From Flavobacterium nackdongense (GTDB lineage Bacteria > Bacteroidota > Bacteroidia > Flavobacteriales > Flavobacteriaceae), in assembly GCF_004355225.1 (NCBI RefSeq), contig NZ_CP037933.1:4030001-4094000 (forward strand): a stretch of DNA of 64,000 bases. The letters are read 5' to 3'. This document shows, piece by piece, positions 36,494 to 44,795 of the stretch. The notes under the pieces were generated by a model. It did no database searches. It had not been told where the DNA came from and saw nothing but the letters and a program-made list of their open reading frames with translations. How positions within the stretch are numbered: the stretch's first letter is position 1; every line of letters begins with the position of its first letter. A program made the translations under genes and the position numbers.

Positions 36494-38257
36494 ATGAAAT
36501 CAAAATATCTAATTCTAATTTTTCTTTTAAGTAGTAGTTTTTCGCTTCTATTTGCACAGGAATTCCCGATGGGTGGTGAAAACTTGATACTCAGTGAAAA
36601 ATTAAAAAACACAAAAGTGGACAATGAATTTGGGAAAATTGAGATGGCAAATGCTGAAAATACTTTGGCACTCACGGCAACTACCATCAAACAACCTAAA
36701 TTTGTTTATAATTTAAGCATACGGTTTCCTTTGCAAACCAGAAATATTGTGCCCGATCAACCATTATTATTGACATTCCAAGCCAGGACATTGGAATCAA
36801 GTAAAGAAACTGCCGAGGCAAAAGTCGCTTGGATTTTTAGACAAGCTGAATCCTCCGCGCCAAAAGATGTTATTGAAAAAGCAGTGAGTTTATCCTCGAA
36901 ATGGCAAACCTATTATTTGCCTTTTAAGGCCTTGAAAACAAGTAATGCAACGGATATTCTCGCTATGCATTTCGGATTTACACCTCAAAAATTCGAAATC
37001 AAAAATATCCAATTACTCTTGTATCCTGTTGGTTTTGATTTTGCTAAACTTCCTAAAACAAAAATTACCTACGCTGGAATGGCTTCAAATTCAAAATGGC
37101 GCATCGAAGCCGAAAAACGCATTGAAGCAATTAGAAAAGGTAATTTTTCGCTGTCCGTTAACTTTAAAGGAAAACCGATAAAAAATGCTAGTATTTCTAT
37201 TCAACAAAAAAAACATTATTTCCGGTTTGGTACCGCCGTTTCAACAGTAGATATCAACACCAATCCAAAATACCTAGAAACAGTCGAAAAGCTATTCAAT
37301 ACTGTAGTTTTCGAAAATGATTTAAAAGCAAAAGCTTGGTCGATTGTAAACAAGCAACCGGCAACGATTGACGCCATAAATACTTTAAAATCAGATGAAA
37401 TTCTGGTAAAAGGTCACGCCTTGTTATGGCCAGGATTTCAATATTTGCCTGAGGTCTATTTTGAAAATAAAAACAATCCAGACAAAATAAAACAATTGAT
37501 AGACAGTCATTTCAAAAGTATTCTTTCGCAGACCAAAGGTAAAATTTCCCATTGGGATGTTGTAAACGAAGCGTATACCAACAAAGATATTTCCACTATT
37601 TTTGGTTCCAATGAAATTTTGTTTGAAGCTTTTAGAAAAGCAAAATCATTCGACCCCAATGCCAAAAGGTACATCAACGAATACGGCATTTTGAGTGGCG
37701 GCGGCATCAATATAACCAAACAAGATTGGTATTTTAATTTTATCAAAGAGATTGATTCAAAAACCAACGGAGCTATTGATGGTTTAGGAATGCAAAGCCA
37801 TATCGGAACCGATTTGACTCCTCCCACAACGGTTATTGAGGTTTTAAACCGATTTAGCACATTGAATAAAGAGATTGCTATTTCGGAGTTTTCTATAGAT
37901 ATTTTAGACGATGATGACTTGCGTGCCCAATATACGCGCGACTTTATGATTACGGCTTTTAGCATACCCGCCGTTAAAGAATATTTGTTTTGGGGATTTT
38001 ATGCTCCAAGACACCCAAAAGCGGCTTTAGTTGATGAAAATTATTCTTTAACCAAAATGGGGAAAGCTTATCGGGATTTAGTTTTTGATACTTGGAATAC
38101 AAAATGGGAAGGTAAAACCAATGAAAAAGGGGAAATGGTCCACAGAGGTTTTTATGGTGATTACGAATACAGTGTCCAATATGAAGGCAAGGAATATAAA
38201 GGAACTTTCGCTCTTATGCCGAATGACCTTACTGCTATAAAAATCAATTTGAAATGA
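36494..38257 (+). CDS. GH10 enzyme with N-terminal beta-sandwich domain
   Basis: 587 residues with a signal peptide (about 1-22, ending LFAQE). Residues about 25-180 form a CBM-like beta-sandwich (SIRFPLQTRNIV, KWQTYYLPFKAL, FGFTPQKFEIKNIQLLLYP). A linker segment with KWRIEAEKRIEAIRKGNFSL leads into the GH10 domain (about 230-560): FGTAVSTVDI, VKGHALLWPGFQYLP, acid/base Glu359 in WDVVNEAY, QSHIG, nucleophile Glu465 in ISEFSIDI, and WGFYAPRHP. A short C-terminal beta domain closes the protein. The architecture occurs in GH10 proteins distant from classical xylanases. The stop overlaps the start of the next sulfatase (ATGA), so translation is probably coupled. Confidence 0.9.
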   Translation: MKSKYLILIFLLSSSFSLLFAQEFPMGGENLILSEKLKNTKVDNEFGKIEMANAENTLALTATTIKQPKFVYNLSIRFPLQTRNIVPDQPLLLTFQARTLESSKETAEAKVAWIFRQAESSAPKDVIEKAVSLSSKWQTYYLPFKALKTSNATDILAMHFGFTPQKFEIKNIQLLLYPVGFDFAKLPKTKITYAGMASNSKWRIEAEKRIEAIRKGNFSLSVNFKGKPIKNASISIQQKKHYFRFGTAVSTVDINTNPKYLETVEKLFNTVVFENDLKAKAWSIVNKQPATIDAINTLKSDEILVKGHALLWPGFQYLPEVYFENKNNPDKIKQLIDSHFKSILSQTKGKISHWDVVNEAYTNKDISTIFGSNEILFEAFRKAKSFDPNAKRYINEYGILSGGGINITKQDWYFNFIKEIDSKTNGAIDGLGMQSHIGTDLTPPTTVIEVLNRFSTLNKEIAISEFSIDILDDDDLRAQYTRDFMITAFSIPAVKEYLFWGFYAPRHPKAALVDENYSLTKMGKAYRDLVFDTWNTKWEGKTNEKGEMVHRGFYGDYEYSVQYEGKEYKGTFALMPNDLTAIKINLK

Positions 38258-39936
38258 TAAAATTAAGAACTCTTGTATTTTTCTTTTTAAGTTTAGGCTG
38301 TTTTATAAATGCCCAAGAAAAGAAACCCAATATTCTATGGATTGTTTGCGAAGATATTAGTCCAACACTTTCTATGTATGGTGACAAAACCGCCAAAACA
38401 CCCAACTTAGATAAATTGGCAACCCAAAGTATAATCTACCAAAATGCTTTTGCTACAACAGGAGTTTGTGCGCCAAGTCGCTCTGCGATTATTACTGGAA
38501 TGCTGCCAACCTCCATCGGAACAATGTATATGCGAACCGGTAACGATGTAATGTCTTGGGGAAAACGCAAGTATAAAGAGGTTGCCACCAAAGGGGAAGG
38601 GGAGAGCAAGGAAGCTGTTTTGGATTTAAAAGGAAATACAGTCCGAGAATATTCCGCTGTAATTCCGGAGAATATCAAATGTTTTACGGAATACCTAAGA
38701 GCGAACGGTTATTATTGCACCAACAATCAAAAGACAGATTACCAATTCGCAGCACCTCTTTCAGCCTGGGACGAAAATGATCCCAAAGCACACTGGCGAA
38801 ACAGTCCAAAGGGAAAACCGTTTTTTGCTGTTTTTAATATTGGAGATACCCACGAAAGCAAACTTTGGTTAAACAATGATTTGCCATTAACGGTAAATCC
38901 AGCTACGGTTCCTGTTCCACCGTACTTTCCCGACAATGAAATTGCCAGAAAAGACATTGCTCGTCACTACAGCAATATCGAAATTATGGACAAAAATGTA
39001 GGGTTTATTATCGACGAATTAAAAAAAGACGGACTGTATGACAATACGATAATCTTTTTTTACAGCGACCATGGCGGTCCTTTACCGCATCAAAAACGTG
39101 AAATATATGATTACGGATTGCAAGCGCCTTTAATGATCAAAGGGATCAATCAAAAAAACAGTCAGAGTTCGAATCGACTGATTTCGTTCACCGATTTAGG
39201 GCCGACAGTCTTAAGTCTAGCCAATGTCAAACCTCCACAAGACCTAGACGGAAAATCGTTTTTAGGCCAATATGAAGTAAAGCCAAGGAAATACGTTTAC
39301 GGAACTTCCGACCGTTTTGATGAATTTACAGACAGAATTCGATCAGTTCGAACGGAACACTATGTTTACATCAAAAATTATCATCCCGATTTCACCAAAT
39401 ACAAAGATGTACAGTATCGAAAAAAAGTGCCTTTGATGGTCAATATGCTCGAATTGAAAGCAAAGAATCAACTCAATGACGTACAAATGGCTTGGTTTCA
39501 AACCAAGGAAAAAGAGGAGTTATACGATGTACGAAAAGACCCTTTTAGCACGAATAATCTAGCGGCAAAACCTGAATACAAAGCTGTTTTAGAAGAATTG
39601 CGATTAGCCTGCAGTCAACAGTTTGACGATAAGTTTGATTATGCCGGACTTCCTGAAAGTGAAATGGTATCCAAAATGTGGCCCAATAACCAGCAACCTA
39701 AAACTGAGATGCCCATTTACAAAATTAAAGATAAGACGATTGCTCTTTCTTGCCCAACAAAAGGATCTTCCTTGTCTTATATTATTTCCGATTCAAAAGA
39801 CGAAAAATATGATTTAAATAGTAATTGGAATCTCTATACCCAACCGATACAAATTGCATCAAGTAAGTATATTTATGTGATAGCCAACCGAATTGGATTT
39901 ATGGATAGTGAAATTAAGCTAATCGAATTACAATAA
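38254..39936 (+). CDS. S1-family sulfatase 4 (heparan N-sulfatase-like) with C-terminal beta domain
   Basis: 560 residues with a signal peptide (about 1-20, ending INAQE). KPNILWIVCEDISPTLSMYG and TGVCAPSRSAIITGMLPTSIG with modifiable Cys72 resemble the sulfamidase/heparan N-sulfatase-like branch of S1. FFYSDHGGPLPHQKR carries second-half metal ligands. Residues about 480-560 (PIYKIKDKTIALSCPTKGSSLSYIISDSKD) look like a chitobiase/hexosaminidase C-terminal-like beta-sandwich appended to some sulfatases. It overlaps the upstream GH10 gene by four bases. A MITE-like repeat follows right after the stop codon. Confidence 0.92.
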   Translation: MIKLRTLVFFFLSLGCFINAQEKKPNILWIVCEDISPTLSMYGDKTAKTPNLDKLATQSIIYQNAFATTGVCAPSRSAIITGMLPTSIGTMYMRTGNDVMSWGKRKYKEVATKGEGESKEAVLDLKGNTVREYSAVIPENIKCFTEYLRANGYYCTNNQKTDYQFAAPLSAWDENDPKAHWRNSPKGKPFFAVFNIGDTHESKLWLNNDLPLTVNPATVPVPPYFPDNEIARKDIARHYSNIEIMDKNVGFIIDELKKDGLYDNTIIFFYSDHGGPLPHQKREIYDYGLQAPLMIKGINQKNSQSSNRLISFTDLGPTVLSLANVKPPQDLDGKSFLGQYEVKPRKYVYGTSDRFDEFTDRIRSVRTEHYVYIKNYHPDFTKYKDVQYRKKVPLMVNMLELKAKNQLNDVQMAWFQTKEKEELYDVRKDPFSTNNLAAKPEYKAVLEELRLACSQQFDDKFDYAGLPESEMVSKMWPNNQQPKTEMPIYKIKDKTIALSCPTKGSSLSYIISDSKDEKYDLNSNWNLYTQPIQIASSKYIYVIANRIGFMDSEIKLIELQ

Positions 39937-39937
39937 A

Positions 39938-40172
39938 TGGTTTTACTGGCAATGTTGTAAAGTTTTTTTTAACCACATAGTTTTTATTATGATTCTTATA
40001 GCTATCAAAATATATATATTATTTTTAGAATGCTTCGCTTTTGCATAGTTTTCATAGCATTACGTGGAAAAAGAATTTTCTATGTCAATCTTTTTTAACA
40101 AGTTCGACTACTTTTCTCCTATGTGGTTTAAATTAATTTCAAATTTATTCTCACACAAAACCCGGTAGAACC
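39938..40172 (-). repeat. Dispersed MITE-like repeat, inverted copy
   Basis: It starts TGGTTTTACTGG one base after the sulfatase 4 stop codon and ends CCCGGTAGAACC. The arms are AACCACATAG (about 39972) and CTATGTGGT (about 40121). Read on the minus strand it matches the copy at 3711-3932 in the ends, the arms, and the AAGTTCGAC-like and GTCAATC-like internal blocks. It separates sulfatase 4 from sulfatase 5. Confidence 0.65.
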
Positions 40173-40252
40173 AATAAATAGAAATAGTGTAAAAATTAGA
40201 TAAACTTAAAAGTTAATCAGACCATCAATCATTTTTTTTAAATACAAGATTT

Positions 40253-41737
40253 ATGAAGCATCATTTTTCTATCGCACTTTCGATTTTGGTTTCCGTGTTT
40301 TCGATGTTTGGATGCAAAACAATTCCTAGTCCTCACGAAAGAAAACCCAATGTTTTATTGTTGTATATGGATGATTTGAGACCCGAATTGGGTTGTTATG
40401 GAAAATCAATGATTAAATCACCTAATATTGATGCTTTTGCGGCTAAGGCCATTCAATTCAACAATGCGTACTGTAATGTTCCTGTTTGCGGTGCCTCACG
40501 AGCTAGTATGTTAACTGGTATTTTACCCACAAAGAACATTTTTGTAGATTTCGATACCTTTGTGCAAAAAGAAACTCCCAATGCCATAACACTGCCACAA
40601 CTTTTTCATCAAAATGGATATACGACCATTTCCAACGGAAAAGTTTTTCATCATCTTGACGATCATATCGGAGATTGGGACGAATTGTGGCGGCCTTATG
40701 CTTTCGACAAAAATGATAAAGGCTTAGCACCAACAGATTATTGGCAAACCATCTGGAAAGATTATCAGTTGCCACAAAATAAAGCAGAATATTTAAAAAC
40801 GGGAAAAGGGCCAGCCTTTGAAAATGCAGAAGGCAACGATTCAATATATATCGATGGTTTAACAGCGAATAAAGTCATCAAAAACCTTAAAATGCTACAA
40901 AAGTCAGGGAAACCATTTTTCTTGGCAGCCGGATTTATCAGTACCCATTTGCCTTTCAATTCTCCAAAAAAATATTATGATTGGTATGATAGAAAGACCA
41001 TAAAGCAACCCTATAATAATTATATTCCGAAGAACGCGCCAGCCATTTCTATTAGCAATTGGCCAGAAATGAGAGAATATACCAATATTCCAAAATCAGG
41101 TCAAGTGACTGATGCTACTGCCATCGATTTGATTCATACGTATTATGCCACCGTGAGTTATGCCGACGCACTTCTAGGAAAAATATTGGACAATCTAAGA
41201 AGTCTTGACCTGGATAAAAATACAATTGTTGTATTGGTTTCAGACCACGGGTATAATTTACAAGAACATACACAATGGGCAAAATTTACCAATTATAACA
41301 CTTCTACTCAAGTTCCTTTAATTATTTATAATCCAAAATCGAAGAGCAAGAGTTCAACCACCAATGCATTGACTGAACTCGTTGATATCTATCCAACTTT
41401 GGCTGAACTTTGTGGTTTGCCATTGCCCAAAAATCAGTTAGAAGGCAAAAGTTTAGTGCCCATTCTCAACGACCCCAAATTGAATGGCAAAGAACATATT
41501 CTGATAAAAAGAGCCAACGGATTTACATTAAAATCCACAAATTACAGTTACACAGAATATATCAATCCGAAAGACAATTCAACTATTGCCAATATGCTTT
41601 ATGACCATCAAATAGATAAAGACGAAAATAACAATGTGGTGAATGAACCCGAATACCGCGAAATTGTTAAACAATTGCAGAAAACCTTGCATACTGAATA
41701 TGAACGAAATATTCTTGGCACAGAAACATCAAAATAA
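40253..41737 (+). CDS. S1-family sulfatase 5 (iduronate-2-sulfatase-like lipoprotein, CxAxR signature)
   Basis: 494 residues with lipoprotein signal FSMFGC (Cys21). KPNVLLLYMDDLRPELGCYG and VCGASRASMLTGILPTKN are the sulfatase blocks; Cys79 is the formylglycine site and the usual Pro two residues on is Ala (C-G-A-S-R), a tolerated variant in this branch. FLAAGFISTHLPFNSPKKYYDWY and VSDHGYNLQEHTQWAKF complete the iduronate-2-sulfatase-like pattern. It is the last of five sulfatase genes in the locus and stands apart from the others behind a repeat element, so it may have its own promoter. Confidence 0.92.
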   Translation: MKHHFSIALSILVSVFSMFGCKTIPSPHERKPNVLLLYMDDLRPELGCYGKSMIKSPNIDAFAAKAIQFNNAYCNVPVCGASRASMLTGILPTKNIFVDFDTFVQKETPNAITLPQLFHQNGYTTISNGKVFHHLDDHIGDWDELWRPYAFDKNDKGLAPTDYWQTIWKDYQLPQNKAEYLKTGKGPAFENAEGNDSIYIDGLTANKVIKNLKMLQKSGKPFFLAAGFISTHLPFNSPKKYYDWYDRKTIKQPYNNYIPKNAPAISISNWPEMREYTNIPKSGQVTDATAIDLIHTYYATVSYADALLGKILDNLRSLDLDKNTIVVLVSDHGYNLQEHTQWAKFTNYNTSTQVPLIIYNPKSKSKSSTTNALTELVDIYPTLAELCGLPLPKNQLEGKSLVPILNDPKLNGKEHILIKRANGFTLKSTNYSYTEYINPKDNSTIANMLYDHQIDKDENNNVVNEPEYREIVKQLQKTLHTEYERNILGTETSK

Positions 41738-42141
41738 ATGTACGTTACTTACTTTCAATTTCATTAAAATCAATGGCTGAGTCTTTTTTGGTACTTCTGG
41801 GTTTTGTGTGAACATTATTTTTTTTAAACCATTTAGGCTATTAAGAAAATTAAGAGCGATACAAATCTTAATTTTCCTAATATACAAGTATTTATGAGGC
41901 TGAAATTACGGTCTATTTTTTAAGATTTTAAACGATTTAAAGAAAGATAAGGGCAGTAAAAATCTAAATGAACTTAATGGTTGTACTTTTTTTGTTTCCA
42001 CTAAAAACTCAGTAGTACCTCTTTTTTTTTATTAATAGCTTAAAATTGATTTTAAATAGACCTTATTTGCTGATAAGCAAACCCATTGGATTCAATTGAT
42101 TTCTAATTTTATACTTCTATAAACAAAGTAAATTATAAATT
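41738..42141. repeat. Intergenic region with AACCATTTAG-type inverted repeat
   Basis: No gene is seen. GGTACTTCTGGGTTTTGTGTGAACA (about 41790-41815) resembles the outer end of the repeats at 3711 and 40172. It is followed by AACCATTTAG (about 41836) and, about 140 bp on, CTTAATGG (about 41975), an arrangement like the AACCATTAAG unit near 540. It appears to be a second subtype of the same repeat family. Confidence 0.45.
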
Positions 42142-42489
42142 ATGAAATCAATTAAACTACTGTTATTGTTGGTGGCCACAATGGCTTTTTCTCAAATCGC
42201 AATGGGGCAAAGTAAAGAGGAAAGAGCTAAAGCAAATACTGAAAAATACAATGAAAAAATTGTATCAAAAAACAAAGATCTTGCATTGAGCGAGGATCAA
42301 AAGACAAAAATTACAGCAATTTATCTGGAGCAGATATCAGAAATTGAGGCTATCAAAAAAGAGGTAGCTGATGAAGAAGCCAGAAAAGCAAAAAATCAGG
42401 AGGTTTACAAAAAACAAGGGATGAAAATTTATAATGAAGTGCTTACCGATGATCAAAAAAAAGCGCTCAAACCGGCTGAAAATAGATAA
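42142..42489 (+). CDS. Small secreted helical protein (Spy/CpxP-like, DUF4890-like)
   Basis: 115 residues with a signal peptide (about 1-23, ending AMGQS). The mature part is almost wholly alpha-helical, rich in Lys, Glu and Ala, with ALSEDQKTKITAIYLEQ and LTDDQKKALKP motifs similar to the LT-x-x-Q repeats of Spy/CpxP-type periplasmic proteins. Many Bacteroidota genomes hold such small proteins. A periplasmic chaperone-like or stress role is possible but not shown. It lies between sulfatase 5 and a T9SS cargo gene on the same strand. Confidence 0.6.
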   Translation: MKSIKLLLLLVATMAFSQIAMGQSKEERAKANTEKYNEKIVSKNKDLALSEDQKTKITAIYLEQISEIEAIKKEVADEEARKAKNQEVYKKQGMKIYNEVLTDDQKKALKPAENR

Positions 42490-42660
42490 ATTCCGTTTTA
42501 ACCTAAAAATATAACTGGCTAGTTTCAAAGCTTTAGAACGACAACAAAAAAGTCATTGCTAACGATTTTCAAACCCTATTTGATGATAATCAAACCTCTA
42601 CCTTTTATTTTTAAAATAATTTTACCTTACTATTATTATAACCATTAAAATACTACTACT

Positions 42661-44100
42661 ATGAAAAAAATTACTTTATTTCTATTGATGCTTAGTTCAT
42701 CAGTCGGGTTTGCACAATTGGTGACAAATTCAACTTTTGATACCGCCACAACTGGTTGGGCTTATAATGCAGGAACAGCTGGTCCCGCTGGAGGTTCGAT
42801 AGGTTATTCCGCTACCGAAGGTTTTACAGCTCCCGGAGCAATGGTACTTGTAGCTGGAGGTTCCCCGAACAGAGTGCAGACTAGCCCAAATGTTGCTCCT
42901 ACTTTTGCTGGAGATTATAAAATTACGGCCAAAGTAAAGGGAACTGCAGGTACAACGGTTACTATTCAAGTATTTCAAGGAGCACCAGGTTCAACTACTG
43001 GAAGTTCTGCTTTTACAATGACTGGTGGATGGGATGCCATTGAGTTTACCAAAACCGGAATGGTTACTAGTGCCACTGCTGGGGTTCGAATTGTTGCCGG
43101 AAGTGCAGGTACATTTTATATAGACGATGTGTATTTTACTTATCAAATTCCTGCTGGAAATACCACATTGACCACTAATGTTGTTGGGAGCGGAACCGTT
43201 ACAAAAACGCCCAATCAAGGCAGTTATTTACCAACTGATATGGTAACTGTAAGCGCAATCAATAACACGCATTGGATTTTTTCTAATTGGTCTGGTGATT
43301 TATCAGGAACCTCTCCTTCGGCTAATATTACAATGAATTCCAATAAAACAGTAACTGCTAATTTTGTTTCCGACCCTTCTTTTGATTATAGCTTTGACTT
43401 TTTAACTGATGGAAATTTAGAAGGATGGACATTAGATCCACAAATTACTGTGTCAACTCATACAGGTGGTCTTGTTACTTTAGCGCCAACAGCCAACCAA
43501 TTTGCGAGATTAAATTTGTTAGGTTTTCCTATTCCTACAGATCCTATGGCAGCAAAGAAATGCAATAAAGTAACCGTAGTTATAAAAAACGGTTCGGCTA
43601 CTACAAACGAATTAGCTGTAGTTGTTGGAACAATAGTATCTGGAATAACCCCCATCACTACAAACGATGCTGCATATCAAACTTATGAAATAGACCTTAC
43701 GAAAAACACAGCCTGGACAGGAGATGTTACAAGTTTCAAACTTCGATTTGCCGATTCAAACAATACTGCAAATGCAGGAAAACCTTCCGATTCTGGCTCG
43801 ATTATTTTGGATAATATTCGATTTACTTATGATGGATCTCTTGGTTTAGATGCTATTAGCAAAAATAATAACTCGATAGCACTATATCCTAATCCCGCGA
43901 AAGATGTATTGAACATCAGTAGTGCATCTAAAGTAATTTCGGTAGATGTTTATGATAGCACTGGAAGACTGGTTTTGAAAAGCGACAACAAAAGTAACGA
44001 CCAAATCAATGTTTCTGATTTACAATCAGGAATTTATATCGTAAGACTTAAAAATGCCGATAATTCTATTGAAGACAAAAAGTTGGTAATCACCAAATAG
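42661..44100 (+). CDS. Secreted carbohydrate-binding-like protein with T9SS type A sorting domain
   Basis: 479 residues: signal peptide (about 1-18, ending GFAQL), CBM4/9-like module (about 20-162, ending FYIDDVYFTY), InlB-type bacterial repeat (about 166-235, HWIFSNWSGDLSGT, KTVTANF), a second CBM-like module (about 240-392, ending IILDNIRFTYD), and a type A T9SS sorting domain (about 400-479, with LYPNPAKDVLNI and SGIYIVRLKN). The first three parts have the same order and similar sequence as the N-terminal 390 residues of the protein at 4604. No catalytic motif is seen. It is probably a surface glycan-binding protein serving the sulfatase/GH10 locus, of which it is the last gene before a strong terminator. 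Confidence 0.8.
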   Translation: MKKITLFLLMLSSSVGFAQLVTNSTFDTATTGWAYNAGTAGPAGGSIGYSATEGFTAPGAMVLVAGGSPNRVQTSPNVAPTFAGDYKITAKVKGTAGTTVTIQVFQGAPGSTTGSSAFTMTGGWDAIEFTKTGMVTSATAGVRIVAGSAGTFYIDDVYFTYQIPAGNTTLTTNVVGSGTVTKTPNQGSYLPTDMVTVSAINNTHWIFSNWSGDLSGTSPSANITMNSNKTVTANFVSDPSFDYSFDFLTDGNLEGWTLDPQITVSTHTGGLVTLAPTANQFARLNLLGFPIPTDPMAAKKCNKVTVVIKNGSATTNELAVVVGTIVSGITPITTNDAAYQTYEIDLTKNTAWTGDVTSFKLRFADSNNTANAGKPSDSGSIILDNIRFTYDGSLGLDAISKNNNSIALYPNPAKDVLNISSASKVISVDVYDSTGRLVLKSDNKSNDQINVSDLQSGIYIVRLKNADNSIEDKKLVITK

Positions 44101-44206
44101 GATGTAAAAAATCCATTAAATAGATAACTTTAAATATTCATCACAATTATTGTTTTAGTAAAACTTAGGTTCACTAATTGGGAATTTTAAAGTGTTCCTA
44201 AACAGC

Positions 44207-44241
44207 AACCCCACCAATTTTCTAGATTGGCGGGGTTTTTT
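44207..44241 (+). terminator. Rho-independent terminator closing the polysaccharide locus
   Basis: AACCCCACCAAT (44207-44218) pairs with ATTGGCGGGGTT (44226-44237) with one mismatch, followed by a T-run. It stands about 105 bp after the T9SS cargo gene. Confidence 0.85.
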
Positions 44242-44795
44242 ATAAAGGCATTTACTGCCGAATAGTATTTTTTGTTGCGCAGCTCAGAACGGATTCTTGA
44301 TAAGTATGATTAATTTTATGGGCTGCTTAAGAAGCTGTCCTGGAGTAAACCACAGGAGCTTGAGAGGAAAAATTGCTGGCGCGAGTCACGCAGTGTACGT
44401 GTTTTTGTTTTTCTCGAAGTTATTATTTACCGTTGGAAGGAAGAATAGCTTTTGCAAAGCTATTTCAAAAACCGTGACAGCAATTTTTTTAGGAGTGGTG
44501 GCAAGGAGTGGCAACTGAAAAGTTAAACGTCCTTTTTAAACCGAATGAAAAAGAATGTTCTCGTTATTGGAAGCGCACCTAACGAAATGAAGCAAACAAA
44601 CCCTTCATCTGCGCTCAGGTTGACAGTAAGTTTAGGAATACTTGGACTAAACGAGTATTTTGTGCAGTTGAATGAGATAATGGATTGTGAAGATATCTAT
44701 ATTATCTGTTATTATTTTGACATTTGCTTCATTCTTAATCAAGTAATCCTCTCTTCAATCAAATCTTTCCAAATTACAAAACCTTTTCTGTCAGC
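44242..44795. other. Intergenic region without recognised gene
   Basis: Two short plus-strand frames (44297-44518 and 44545-44799) have no family features, no good ribosome-binding context and, for the second, overlap the end of the helicase gene. I see no RNA gene here. The base composition is slightly less AT-rich than neighbouring intergenic DNA around 44320-44400. Confidence 0.35.
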
